Source: a virus. Taken from it: a stretch of 39,003 nucleotides of DNA. The stretch is taken from the IMG/VR virus record IMGVR_UViG_3300008462_000404, positions 1 through 39,003 of that record; one strand, 5' to 3'. A program made the position numbers and the translations under genes. Below are positions 1-6,261 of the stretch, in pieces (the first letter of the stretch is position 1; each line of letters begins with the position of its first letter). The notes beneath the pieces are model-generated. The model saw only the letters and a list, made by a program, of their open reading frames with translations. It had not been told where the DNA came from and made no database searches.

Positions 1-183
1 GAGACCGGCACCCTGAGCGACCCGCACGGGCCGCAATTCGAATACACGCGCGGCCTGGACCCGAACTGGCAACCAGGCTTCGCGGTCCTCCCCATCATCG
101 GCGGTGAGCTGCACCGGCCCTACACGGTTTCAGTGTTCGACGCGCCGAAGCCGCGCGTGCGGGTCAAGGCGGTGAGCGCATGA
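1..183 (+). CDS. Metallophosphoesterase, C-terminal part (continues from window end)
   Basis: The frame is open from base 1 with no start codon and ends in TGA at 181-183, giving 60 residues. It begins ETGTLSDPHGPQF, a stretch that in phage metallophosphoesterases follows directly after a GPIYG-type segment. The frame leaving the right edge ends in exactly MGPIYGV and stops on a codon boundary. The two pieces therefore join in frame into one 325-residue protein, and the window is a circular molecule opened inside this gene. The catalytic metal-binding motifs all lie in the N-terminal piece (38209-39003). The stop overlaps the methylase start (ATGA at 180), so the two genes are probably translationally coupled. 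Confidence 0.85.
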   Translation, partial: ETGTLSDPHGPQFEYTRGLDPNWQPGFAVLPIIGGELHRPYTVSVFDAPKPRVRVKAVSA

Positions 184-911
184 GGGGCGAGAAAATCGGG
201 CTGGCGACGCTGTATCTTGGCGACGCGCGCGAAGTGTTGCCCACGCTCGGTAAGGTGGCGCACATCATCACCGACCCGCCCTACAGCGACCGGACGCATG
301 CGGGGCATGACGTTGGCGCCATCGCGCGGCGCGATGGCGCCAATCGTGCGGGCCTCGGCTACGCGGGGCTTTCGCCAGCCGACTGCAACGGCCTCGCCCT
401 TACCTTCGCGGAGATGTGCGACGGCTGGATCGTGTGGATGACGGACCACACCCTCGCGCCCGTCATCTCCAAGGCGCTGGACGGTATGGGGCGCTACGTG
501 TTCGCCCCGCTGCCCTACTTTCACCGAGGCCGTTCTGTGCGCCTGACCGGCGACGGGCCTTGCTCGTGGACAGATTGGTTGGTCTGCGCGCGCACTCCGG
601 CGCTGTCCAAGTGGGGCACGCTGCCCGGGGGCTACATCGCAGGCCCCGGCTGGGACGACAAGGCGCGCATGGGCGGTAAGCCCACCGCCCTAATGAAGTG
701 CATCGTTGATGACTACAGCCGCGCCGGGGAGCGCGTCTGTGATCCCTTCATGGGCGCGGGCACCACGGGCGTTGCGGCCGTGCAGATGAAGCGGCGTTTC
801 GTGGGCGTGGAGATTGACGCCGGCGCGTTCGACCTTTCCTGCCGCCGCATTGAGGAAGCGCAGCGCCAGTCTGATATGTTCCGCGACGCGCCTGCGCTGG
901 TGTCGGCATGA
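180..911 (+). CDS. DNA methyltransferase, DPPY class (N6-adenine or N4-cytosine)
   Basis: This 243-residue protein transfers methyl groups from S-adenosylmethionine to an exocyclic amino group in DNA. The catalytic motif DPPY lies at about residues 33-36 and the cofactor-binding motif DPFMGAGTTG at about 183-192. That order (catalytic motif first) is the beta-type arrangement. DPPY fits adenine-N6 best, but N4-cytosine cannot be excluded. No restriction endonuclease is adjacent, so it looks like an orphan phage methylase that protects DNA or alters regulation. It starts at ATG 180 overlapping the previous stop, and its own stop overlaps the next ATG at 908. The coding sequence contains a perfect 15-bp inverted repeat at 313-343, just after DPPY in a part that seems variable in the family. 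Confidence 0.93.
   Translation: MRGEKIGLATLYLGDAREVLPTLGKVAHIITDPPYSDRTHAGHDVGAIARRDGANRAGLGYAGLSPADCNGLALTFAEMCDGWIVWMTDHTLAPVISKALDGMGRYVFAPLPYFHRGRSVRLTGDGPCSWTDWLVCARTPALSKWGTLPGGYIAGPGWDDKARMGGKPTALMKCIVDDYSRAGERVCDPFMGAGTTGVAAVQMKRRFVGVEIDAGAFDLSCRRIEEAQRQSDMFRDAPALVSA
313..343. repeat. Perfect 15-bp inverted repeat inside methylase gene
   Basis: The left arm TTGGCGCCATCGCGC (313-327) and right arm GCGCGATGGCGCCAA (329-343) are exact reverse complements separated by one base. It encodes the stretch VGAIARRDGAN of the methylase. Its length and perfection are unusual for coding DNA, and each arm contains GGCGCC. Confidence 0.9.
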
Positions 912-1135
912 GCGGCCCCCGTCTTGTCGCCCCGGGCGAACTTGGCGTGTCCCTGGCCTTCGCGGACACGGCCCGGGCGGCGCTTGAGCGGGTGCTGGCC
1001 AAGGGGGCGATTGCCTTGGTGATCATCTATGAGACCGCGAACACATACGCCGCCGAGCCTGTGCCGCCGTCGAGCGCGCTCACGGTCGGCCTCATTCATG
1101 AATACGTCACGGCAACCAGCCCGGGGGACGACTGA
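908..1135 (+). CDS. Small hypothetical protein, lysis region
   Basis: The 75-residue product is not one I recognise. Its start overlaps the methylase stop (ATGA at 908), and the spanin gene begins two bases after its own stop, so it belongs to the same transcript as the lysis genes. The middle (about residues 15-42) is alanine- and leucine-rich and probably helical. There is no signal peptide, no cysteine and no clear membrane segment. The C-terminus is threonine- and serine-rich and ends in acidic residues. The coding call rests mainly on tight packing between two convincing genes, so function is unassigned. Confidence 0.6.
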   Translation: MSGPRLVAPGELGVSLAFADTARAALERVLAKGAIALVIIYETANTYAAEPVPPSSALTVGLIHEYVTATSPGDD

Positions 1136-1137
1136 CC

Positions 1138-1419
1138 ATGCCCGCGCTCGCCACCCTCCTTGCCCCGCTGCTGGGGCCAATCCTGCGCGCGCTGGCATGG
1201 GCCGGTGGCGCGCTGGGCCTCTACCTCAAGGGCAGGGCGGACGCAGCGCAGCACGCGCGCACGGAAGCCATGGCCGTGGATCTCCACACAAGGGATGAAC
1301 GCGATGCGATTGACCGCGCCATTGCTCGGGATGCTGACCCTGTTGGCAGGCTGCAACGCGACTGGTCCCGCCCCGACCCCGTGCGGCCCGTGGCGCCCGA
1401 TCCTGATCGGGGCGGGTGA
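1138..1419 (+). CDS. Rz: Rz-like inner-membrane spanin (i-spanin)
   Basis: The 93-residue protein has an N-terminal hydrophobic segment (about residues 3-30) and then a charged helical region rich in Arg, Asp, Glu and Ala. This is the layout of an inner-membrane spanin, which bridges the periplasm and helps fuse inner and outer membranes in the last step of lysis of Gram-negative hosts. The assignment is strengthened by a second, out-of-frame gene nested in its 3' part that encodes a lipoprotein (1295-1492), the classic Rz/Rz1 arrangement. It is directly followed by the endolysin. The sequence similarity itself is weak, so the call rests on topology and context. Confidence 0.72.
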   Translation: MPALATLLAPLLGPILRALAWAGGALGLYLKGRADAAQHARTEAMAVDLHTRDERDAIDRAIARDADPVGRLQRDWSRPDPVRPVAPDPDRGG

Positions 1420-1492
1420 CGTGCTGACCGACGAAACCGCGCGCGAGGTGTTGAGCCACAACACCCTCGGGCGCCAACTGTGCGGGTGGTGA
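1295..1492 (+). CDS. Rz1: Rz1-like outer-membrane lipoprotein (o-spanin), nested in Rz
   Basis: The product has 65 residues from ATG 1295, or 62 from ATG 1304. It begins with a short signal sequence ending in the lipobox LAGC, with the lipidated cysteine at residue 20. Signal peptidase II would release a short mature lipoprotein anchored in the outer membrane. The mature part contains a DVLTDETAREVLSHN segment followed by a C-terminal Cys-Gly-Trp, a pattern I associate with spanin lipoproteins of alphaproteobacterial phages. The gene starts inside the i-spanin frame (+1 register), runs 73 bases past its stop and ends one base before the endolysin ATG. AAGGG just upstream of ATG 1295 could serve as ribosome-binding site. 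Confidence 0.75.
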   Translation: MNAMRLTAPLLGMLTLLAGCNATGPAPTPCGPWRPILIGAGDVLTDETAREVLSHNTLGRQLCGW

Positions 1493-1493
1493 C

Positions 1494-2177
1494 ATGGGTA
1501 TCTGGACCAGCCTTGCCGCGCTGTTCCGCCGCGCGCCGCCGATAGTCTCGACGCCCGCGCCCGAAGCCCTCGGCGCATACCAGATCGCCAAGGTGCTGCA
1601 CGCCCTCCGAGCCGACGATCCCCCCGTGTGGGCGGCCATCATCGCCCCCGCCATGGCCCGATACGGCATCAACACGCCCCGGCGCGCGGCGGCATTCCTC
1701 GCCACGGTGGTGCATGAGACCGGCGGGCTGCGGCGGATGGAGGAAGCGCTCAGCTATTCAGCCGGGCGCCTGGTGGTGGTCTGGCCGTCGAGGTTCACCG
1801 CGGCGACCGCTGGCGCCTACGCGCACAGCCCCGAACGGCTGGCCAACAAGGTCTATGCCTCGCGTCTGGGCAACGGCGGCGAGGCATCGGGCGACGGGTG
1901 GCGGTTCCGGGGCGCGGGGCTAATCCAAATTACGGGCCGGTCGAATTACGCCGCGCTAGCCAAGGCGTTCGGGCGCGGTGTGGACGATGCCGCCGCGTGG
2001 GTGCGGACCCGCGAGGGCGCTGCCGTGTCTGCCGCGTGGTGGTGGGCTGCGAACGGATGCAACGAGCTTGCCGACGCGGGCGACGTGGCCGGATGGCGGC
2101 GCCGGGTCAATGGCGGGCTGACCGGGCTTGATGACGTGCGGGCGCTGTATGGGATGGCGCTGGAGGCGATGGGGTAG
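1494..2177 (+). CDS. Endolysin, glycoside hydrolase family 19 type
   Basis: The 227-residue enzyme is predicted to cut the glycan strands of peptidoglycan at lysis. It has the GH19 (chitinase-like muramidase) pattern: HETGGL with the catalytic Glu at residue 75, a second acidic pair EE at 83-84, the NKVYASRLGN stretch at about 118-127, SGDGWRF at about 132-138 and the GLIQITGRSNY signature at about 142-152. One residue of the usual RGRG turn is Ala here (RGAG). The N-terminus (about residues 1-20) is short and basic with no clean signal peptide, so export probably depends on the holin. It follows the spanin pair by one base and is the last recognisable enzyme of the late transcript. Confidence 0.93.
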   Translation: MGIWTSLAALFRRAPPIVSTPAPEALGAYQIAKVLHALRADDPPVWAAIIAPAMARYGINTPRRAAAFLATVVHETGGLRRMEEALSYSAGRLVVVWPSRFTAATAGAYAHSPERLANKVYASRLGNGGEASGDGWRFRGAGLIQITGRSNYAALAKAFGRGVDDAAAWVRTREGAAVSAAWWWAANGCNELADAGDVAGWRRRVNGGLTGLDDVRALYGMALEAMG

Positions 2178-2216
2178 GCTGTGGTAGGTTTTTCGCGGTG
2201 CTATTCGCGTACTGCT

Positions 2217-2246
2217 TCTCCCCTGGGGGTGCAATCCCAGGGGAGA
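2217..2246 (+). terminator. Hairpin after endolysin, probable terminator or attenuator
   Basis: The 11-bp arms 2217-2227 and 2236-2246 are perfectly complementary (core CTCCCCTGGG / CCCAGGGGAG) around an 8-base loop. A short CTTT follows. The T-run is weak, so it may attenuate rather than fully stop late transcription. It lies between the endolysin stop and a small downstream gene. Confidence 0.55.
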
Positions 2247-2273
2247 CTTTCCTCAGAGGACACAGCAAACACC

Positions 2274-2480
2274 ATGATCCCAGAAATTTTCAAAACCAGC
2301 GACACGCCAGAAGCGTGGCGGGTCGAGTTGCTTGACGCAGACGGTGACGGGGGCGTCTCCGTTGCGACATTCAGCGGGCCAGACGCCGAGGCGCACGCAC
2401 GCAAGTATGCGCTGGGATTTGCGCAGGGCGGCGATCTTCAGTTGGTCCACTACTACAGCCAGGGTCCGGGCAACCCTTAG
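2274..2480 (+). CDS. Small hypothetical acidic protein
   Basis: The 68-residue product from ATG 2274 is unrecognised. It is acidic in the middle (DADGDGGVS) and ends in an aromatic YY segment. The open frame extends further upstream to 2181 but would then run through the 2217-2246 hairpin. The internal ATG, preceded by AGAGGA at 2255-2260, is the better start. It is the last rightward gene before the convergent gap. Separation from the endolysin by the hairpin suggests a lower or separate level of expression. Confidence 0.55.
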   Translation: MIPEIFKTSDTPEAWRVELLDADGDGGVSVATFSGPDAEAHARKYALGFAQGGDLQLVHYYSQGPGNP

Positions 2481-2740
2481 CCCGCCTTAATGGTTGCCGA
2501 GTGGACGCCAGTTGGACAATCCCCCGCCGCGCCTCGGCTAACCCATTGGCTGGGCTACCGTATTCCCCCACAGCCGCCCACCTTGACACGGTAGGGGGCA
2601 CTTAGGCGCACCTACCTATGGCACGCTTCTTGCCGGGGTAGGCTAGAATGCCTCATCGCAAACTATATATGGGCGCCCGCTATCGAGTGGGGCGCCTGTG
2701 GACGAATTAGCCTAAGCGATTGCGTTTGTTATCAAGCACT

Positions 2741-2749
2741 TGTGGATAA
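2741..2749 (-). promoter_or_regulatory. Perfect DnaA-box match
   Basis: TGTGGATAA here is the reverse complement of the DnaA consensus TTATCCACA. A weaker relative (TGTGGACGA) lies at 2697-2705. A single box can occur by chance, but it sits in the AT-rich part of a noncoding gap. Confidence 0.4.
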
Positions 2750-2807
2750 GGTTGTTCACAACCCCCAATTGCCGCATAAGATATATTCGCGAAAGAATTG
2801 CTGGCGC

Positions 2808-2821
2808 CACTACATGTAGTG
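2808..2821. repeat. 14-bp perfect palindrome
   Basis: CACTACATGTAGTG reads the same on both strands. Its position in the convergent gap suggests a binding site for a dimeric protein or part of a recombination or termination structure. It does not resemble the TCAGA-N3-TCTGA operators of the switch region. Confidence 0.6.
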
Positions 2822-2822
2822 C

Positions 2823-2865
2823 GCGCAACGGAAGAATAACCCATTGCGGTTGCGCCTTTATTCTT
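2823..2865. terminator. Two interleaved inverted repeats at convergent gene ends
   Basis: GCGCAAC (2823-2829) pairs with GTTGCGC (2849-2855), and AAGAATAA (2832-2839) pairs with TTATTCTT (2858-2865). The arms interleave, so in RNA they could form either of two hairpins or a pseudoknot. Read rightward, the first stem is followed by a T-rich stretch, as in an intrinsic terminator. The second overlaps the stop codon of the last leftward gene. Confidence 0.45.
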
Positions 2866-3145
2866 AGCGCGCGCGAGGTTTGGACGCAAGACGAGCTTGC
2901 GCGTTGCCTCGTTCAAAGCGCATCAGCATCAAGGCTTCGCGCTCCGCGTATTTCTTCGGTTGGCTCAGGATTTCCAGCCGGTTGGCGAATGTGCGCAGGA
3001 TCTCCGCAATGCGCCGCGCGTCGATCTGGTCGCGGATCTCGAAGCGCAGTTGCATCCCGGCATTGCCCACAATGGCGCGGTCCATGGGGGATAGGTGGTC
3101 GCCCGTCTCCACGATGCGCTGGACGGTGGCTGCGTGGTCGCTCAT
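2864..3145 (-). CDS. Small hypothetical protein, last gene of the left operon
   Basis: The 93-residue product is unrecognised. It is mostly charged and helical, with an N-terminal stretch rich in Asp, His and Val and a very basic C-terminus (ending in KPRAR) that could contact nucleic acid. There is no cysteine, signal or membrane segment. Its ATG (3145) overlaps the stop of the upstream mini-gene (ATGA), which continues the coupling chain of the leftward operon. Its stop lies inside an inverted repeat that may end the transcript. Confidence 0.6.
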   Translation of the reverse strand: MSDHAATVQRIVETGDHLSPMDRAIVGNAGMQLRFEIRDQIDARRIAEILRTFANRLEILSQPKKYAEREALMLMRFERGNAQARLASKPRAR

Positions 3146-3225
3146 TGCGCTATCTCCATTCGCAGGGTGCGCTCCGACTTGCCCAGCCTGGCGCCCGCCG
3201 CAGCGAGGGTGATGAGGTCACTCAC
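3142..3225 (-). CDS. 27-residue mini-gene resembling a helix-turn-helix fragment
   Basis: A GTG start at 3225 overlaps the upstream stop (GTGAGTGA) and its TGA overlaps the downstream ATG, so it fills the gap between two operon genes exactly. The product contains AAAGARLGKSERTLR, which resembles the recognition half of small excisionase or MerR-type HTH proteins, where ...LGVSERTLRR... is common. It stops well short of such families, so it is either a remnant or a very small regulator. It is too short for certainty; the coupling is the main support. Confidence 0.4.
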   Translation of the reverse strand: MSDLITLAAAGARLGKSERTLRMEIAQ

Positions 3226-3859
3226 CCGTCCCGCCCTCCATCGTCGCGGGCGGGGTGGGGAGGGTGAGGGCGCGGATGGCTGTCCAGATGTAAGTTGCTG
3301 TCTGGTATTGAGAGGCTGTGGGGAGGCTATCGTGTGTCTTGGGCAGCGCGCCGTCCGCTACCCCCGCCGCCGCCTCCCTCATCGCCTCCGCCCCCGCGCG
3401 CCACGCAGCCTGTCGGAGGGCGGTGACTTCGGCGGGGGTGAGGGCGGCGCCAACGATATCCGCCAGTTCATTGGCCAGCAGCCGGGTGTTCGGCGTCCAT
3501 GTGCATTCGTTCGCAATGCCTGCGACCTTTCGCAACGCCTCCTCCAGCACCCGGACCCGCGCGGCCAGGGCGTCGCGTTCCTGATTGCGCGTGAGCGTGG
3601 CGGCGTGCGCTGCCTCAATCGCCTGATCGCGCTCGTCTTCGATGGCGAGGCGCCTTCTGCACTCGACTATATAAAGGTCGCGCGCGGCATCGTATTTGCG
3701 TTCCAGCGCCGCCGCATCCTCGGGCAGCAGGCAGCCCAGGGAGCGGGCGGCGGCGAGGGCGTCACGAGACCCTTGAATCGGGTCTTTGGCTGTGGCGAAC
3801 TCCGCGCGGATCGCATACTCCACGTCCTCGGCGCTCGCCACCTTCGTGTCGTCGCTCAT
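3218..3859 (-). CDS. Hypothetical early protein with coiled coil
   Basis: The 213-residue product has no domain I can name firmly. Residues about 45-115 are rich in Glu, Arg, Ala and Leu with heptad-like spacing, typical of a coiled coil. An EALRKVAGIANEC-like stretch follows. This layout recalls the Ea-type early proteins that lambda-like phages carry in their left operons, but that is an analogy rather than a demonstrated match. The start overlaps the stop of the gene at 3856-4200 and its own stop overlaps the following GTG. It is probably cytoplasmic, as it has no signal or membrane segment. Confidence 0.65.
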   Translation of the reverse strand: MSDDTKVASAEDVEYAIRAEFATAKDPIQGSRDALAAARSLGCLLPEDAAALERKYDAARDLYIVECRRRLAIEDERDQAIEAAHAATLTRNQERDALAARVRVLEEALRKVAGIANECTWTPNTRLLANELADIVGAALTPAEVTALRQAAWRAGAEAMREAAAGVADGALPKTHDSLPTASQYQTATYIWTAIRALTLPTPPATMEGGTGE

Positions 3860-4200
3860 GCCTTCGCCCTCCTTCGGTGGTCATCCCTGCGCCGCTGCAG
3901 ACCAAGCTCGGTCATGACGCGATAGACCGCCGTGTTGCTGGTCCCCAGTTGCGCCACCAGCGCCCGTATCTCGATTACGCCCGCGTGCGCCGCCCGGATC
4001 ATCGCGATTTCCTCACCGTTGAACTGGCGCCGCAGATGTGTGCGCTTGGTGTTGCCCGCGCGCCTGGCATCGGCCAGCACGATGCACCAGTGGCACACCA
4101 GCCGGGCGTGCTGCGGTGTCGCCACCACGCCCCCGCCGCATCGGTCGCATTCCAGGATCGGCAGGCACATGACCCGCGCCGGGGATTGGTGGGTTTGCAT
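3856..4200 (-). CDS. Zinc-ribbon / helix-turn-helix protein
   Basis: The 114-residue protein has two CxxC pairs near its N-terminus, CDRC at about residues 18-21 and CHWC at about 36-39, as expected for a zinc ribbon. The C-terminal half contains EIRALVAQLGTSNTAVYRVMTEL, which has the spacing of a helix-turn-helix, and a basic tail. It is likely a small DNA-binding regulator of the early region. Its target cannot be read from the sequence. It lies three bases after the upstream gene and overlaps the next one (ATGA), within the leftward operon. Confidence 0.7.
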   Translation of the reverse strand: MQTHQSPARVMCLPILECDRCGGGVVATPQHARLVCHWCIVLADARRAGNTKRTHLRRQFNGEEIAMIRAAHAGVIEIRALVAQLGTSNTAVYRVMTELGLQRRRDDHRRRAKA

Positions 4201-4203
4201 GGC

Positions 4204-4458
4204 TCAGCCCTCCTCGACCAGTTGGGGGAATGCATCAGCCAGCGCTCTACGCACGCGCCCGACGACCATGGGGCCTATGTCGCTAGGCGTCTCTCGCGTG
4301 TGCCAGATGGTGAGTTGGCCGGGGTTTTCGCGGCTGGCGCCGAAGCCGACGCGGCCAGCCACACTCCCACCCAGCAACAAGACCACGTACCCAAATGGGC
4401 GTTCTGCAACGGGGCTGCGATTATCGATCCCCGCGACGCGGTAAAGGTTGTTTGCCAT
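4204..4458 (-). CDS. Small hypothetical protein next to the recombinase
   Basis: The 84-residue product is unrecognised. It opens with polar residues, then has a glycine- and valine-rich core (GYVVLLLGGSVAGRVGFG) that looks more like a beta-structured core than a membrane helix, and a charged C-terminal half. It follows the bet gene by three bases and precedes the zinc-ribbon gene by three, so it is expressed from the same leftward message. No function can be assigned beyond membership of the early operon. Confidence 0.6.
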   Translation of the reverse strand: MANNLYRVAGIDNRSPVAERPFGYVVLLLGGSVAGRVGFGASRENPGQLTIWHTRETPSDIGPMVVGRVRRALADAFPQLVEEG

Positions 4459-4461
4459 GGC

Positions 4462-5403
4462 TCAGCCCTCCATCCCCGGCTCGCGCTCGCCATCCGCGAA
4501 CGACGCCAGCCGCGCCGTGATGGCTTCCTCTGCGACAGTGACCACGGCGGGGTCTGCCAGCGCGATGGTGTCCAGATGTTCGCTCATGGCCGTCTGCCAC
4601 TGGCGCACGGCCATGGCGCTTTCCAACTTGGCGAGCGCGCGTTCGACGGCGCGGGGCCACGTCTCCTGCGCGACCATGGCCAGATCCCCGGACGGCGCCA
4701 GCACCGGCCAGCGCGCGGCCTCGGCGGGCTGCGTGAGGGTCTGGGCATAGGCGCGCAGGTCGCCAGCCGGGCGGGCGTCCTCGACCACGGTGGATTGGAC
4801 GGTGCGGGGTTCGGTCTTGCCCTCCATTTCCTCGGCAGTCGGCTCGCCGCCAGTCAATTCGGGGAACGCCATCCGCAGCGCCTGCGCCTCGGCGCACTTG
4901 GCGATCTGGCCGTAGGGGCGCTTGGCCCACATTTCGTTGGGCGCCTCGCTATCACGCCCGGCTGTCGCGTAATTCTCCGTCCAGTATTCTTTGGCGGTGA
5001 ACTCGGCGTCGCCTCGCTTGACCGTCACCCGGCACCATGCGGGAAATGTCACGGTGCGCGAGCGCTCGTTGCCGTCCCGGTCGGTGCCAGCGAAGGTCTT
5101 GGTCTGGTCGGGACCGAACTCCGGCTCGCTCTTGCCGTTGTAGACGCCAGAGCGCGCGGCCTGGATGCGGTAAAGCGCAATGCCGGGCATCACCACGTCG
5201 CGCATTTCGCCGCGCTCGCCCTTCGTCGCGCCCTTCACCCACATGGGCACGATGTGGACGGGCTTAAGCATAGGGTCGAGGCCGCGCGCCTGGCAGTAGC
5301 CGAGCGCCATGCGGACGCTCTCGGGCTTGGCGCCGGGGTAAAGGCTGTCGCGCATGATCTCGACCATGCGGTTGTCGTCGGGGACTTTGGTGATCGCGTT
5401 CAT
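4462..5403 (-). CDS. bet: Bet/RecT-family single-strand annealing recombinase
   Basis: The 313-residue protein promotes annealing of complementary single strands in phage recombination. The N-terminal two thirds carry the Bet/RecT pattern: a QARGLDPMLKPVHIVPM stretch (about residues 33-49), DVVMPGIALYRIQAARSG (about 68-85), EPEFGPD and the EMWAKRPYGQIAKCAEAQALR segment near residue 165. The C-terminal third is variable, as usual in the family, and probably recruits host SSB or other partners. I see no exonuclease partner in the operon, although lambda pairs Bet with one. Its start overlaps the preceding stop (ATGA at 5403). Placement in the leftward operon matches lambda. Confidence 0.92.
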   Translation of the reverse strand: MNAITKVPDDNRMVEIMRDSLYPGAKPESVRMALGYCQARGLDPMLKPVHIVPMWVKGATKGERGEMRDVVMPGIALYRIQAARSGVYNGKSEPEFGPDQTKTFAGTDRDGNERSRTVTFPAWCRVTVKRGDAEFTAKEYWTENYATAGRDSEAPNEMWAKRPYGQIAKCAEAQALRMAFPELTGGEPTAEEMEGKTEPRTVQSTVVEDARPAGDLRAYAQTLTQPAEAARWPVLAPSGDLAMVAQETWPRAVERALAKLESAMAVRQWQTAMSEHLDTIALADPAVVTVAEEAITARLASFADGEREPGMEG

Positions 5404-5882
5404 GCTGTGGTTCCTTTGATCGTTGTGATGCGGAGTTGCGGGCCGCCCCCGTTCGACAAGACCGCGCCCGGTACGCTGCCACCGGCACGCAGGGCGCGCT
5501 CGATGGCGGCCTTGTCCGGGGCTGTGCGCAGCATGGTGGGCGAAAGAAGGGCCTCGTCTGTGATGATGACCGACGCCTTGCCGTTGGCGACGCCGGCCTG
5601 GTGCGACGCGGAGCGGATCACGCCTGTCGTCTGATTGAGAACGTCAAGCAGCAGCGCCCGCGTGTCGCGGACCACCCCCTTGGCGACTTCCTCCGCGGCT
5701 TCGGCGGCGAGGATCACGGGGATGAGGGCCGCAGTCTTGTGGTGCAGGCCGCTAGCCAAGGTCACATCGACCGCGGCATCCCGCATACTGGCAGTGAAGT
5801 GGTCGGCAGGCCCCGGCCCGTAATTCAGCCGCTCGGCAAAATCGTTGATCTTCGCCAGCAGGGCAGCCTCTGACTTGCTCAT
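5400..5882 (-). CDS. Hypothetical protein upstream of Bet
   Basis: The product has 160 residues from ATG 5882. The frame stays open further upstream, but that part overlaps the neighbouring gene and lacks a coupled start, whereas ATG 5882 overlaps the previous stop (ATGA). The protein is helical and Ala/Val/Leu-rich in residues about 1-100, with a Gly/Pro-rich C-terminus. I recognise no motif. Its position directly before the annealing protein suggests an accessory role in recombination or DNA handling, which is only inference. Confidence 0.65.
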   Translation of the reverse strand: MSKSEAALLAKINDFAERLNYGPGPADHFTASMRDAAVDVTLASGLHHKTAALIPVILAAEAAEEVAKGVVRDTRALLLDVLNQTTGVIRSASHQAGVANGKASVIITDEALLSPTMLRTAPDKAAIERALRAGGSVPGAVLSNGGGPQLRITTIKGTTA

Positions 5883-6118
5883 GACCCAAGCCCGATCAGC
5901 GACAGTTGCCCCTCGGGCGGGTAATTCACGTCTGCCCCGAGCGCGACGAGCGCGGCCTTGAGCGCCTGCGCGTTGCCCCAGCATTCGTCCGCGTCGTCTG
6001 CGATCTGCTGGCGCCGGTTCAGGTTGCGCTCGGCTGCGTGCGACCGCAGCAGGTCGGTATGCCGGGTGGTGTAGCGCCCATGCATCGCGACCATGCGGCT
6101 GATGGCGTCGGGGGTCAT
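5879..6118 (-). CDS. Small hypothetical protein, helical
   Basis: The 79-residue product from ATG 6118 is unrecognised. It is rich in Arg, His, Asp and Ala in its first 50 residues (for example AAERNLNRRQQIADDAD), which suggests charged helices. It ends in a Gly/Pro/Leu-rich tail. Start and stop both overlap neighbouring genes by the ATGA pattern, which fixes the start better than the longer upstream extension. No membrane segment or metal-binding motif is visible. Confidence 0.6.
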   Translation of the reverse strand: MTPDAISRMVAMHGRYTTRHTDLLRSHAAERNLNRRQQIADDADECWGNAQALKAALVALGADVNYPPEGQLSLIGLGS

Positions 6119-6261
6119 GGCATCGTCACCATGAGCAGCCCGACGATCACCCCGGCCAGGCCAAGTGTCAGGGCCACGAACTGCGCCACGAATACGAGCG
6201 CGCGCCAGACCATGCTGCGGGGGGCAGGCGGCCATGGCTGGTAGATCCCGCGGTCACTCAT
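6115..6261 (-). CDS. Small membrane protein (one transmembrane helix)
   Basis: This 48-residue gene has ATG 6261 overlapping the pentapeptide gene stop and TGA overlapping the next ATG at 6118. The product has a short Pro-rich cytoplasmic start followed by one long hydrophobic helix (about residues 19-46, ending [12 protein letters not shown]). Small single-span proteins of early phage operons often act on host membrane proteins or in exclusion of other phages. Which of these applies here is unknown. The double overlap is the strongest evidence that it is real. Confidence 0.6.
   Translation of the reverse strand: MSDRGIYQPWPPAPRSMVWRALVFVAQFVALTLGLAGVIVGLLMVTMP

Larger units (their letters stand above)
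2481..2863. other. Convergent intergenic region rich in palindromes; candidate attP or origin
   Basis: I see no convincing gene in these 383 bases, where the rightward late genes meet the leftward early operon. The right half is much more AT-rich than the rest. Visible elements are a 7-bp inverted repeat (2672-2678/2690-2696), a perfect DnaA-box sequence on the minus strand (2741-2749), a weak dif-like stretch (2769-2796), a 14-bp palindrome (2808-2821) and two interleaved inverted repeats running into the last gene (2823-2865). In lambda the attachment site lies at this place in the map. Function is not established. Confidence 0.5.

Noticed and set aside
2583-2619. TTGACA in the convergent gap as a promoter
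   Set aside because: No -10-like hexamer at 16-18 bp. The nearest T/A-rich stretch is 24 bp away, and no gene lies downstream on that strand.
3877-5634. A 585-codon rightward frame over Bet and its neighbours
   Set aside because: It covers several coupled leftward genes including a clear Bet recombinase, and its own composition is typical of a shadow frame.
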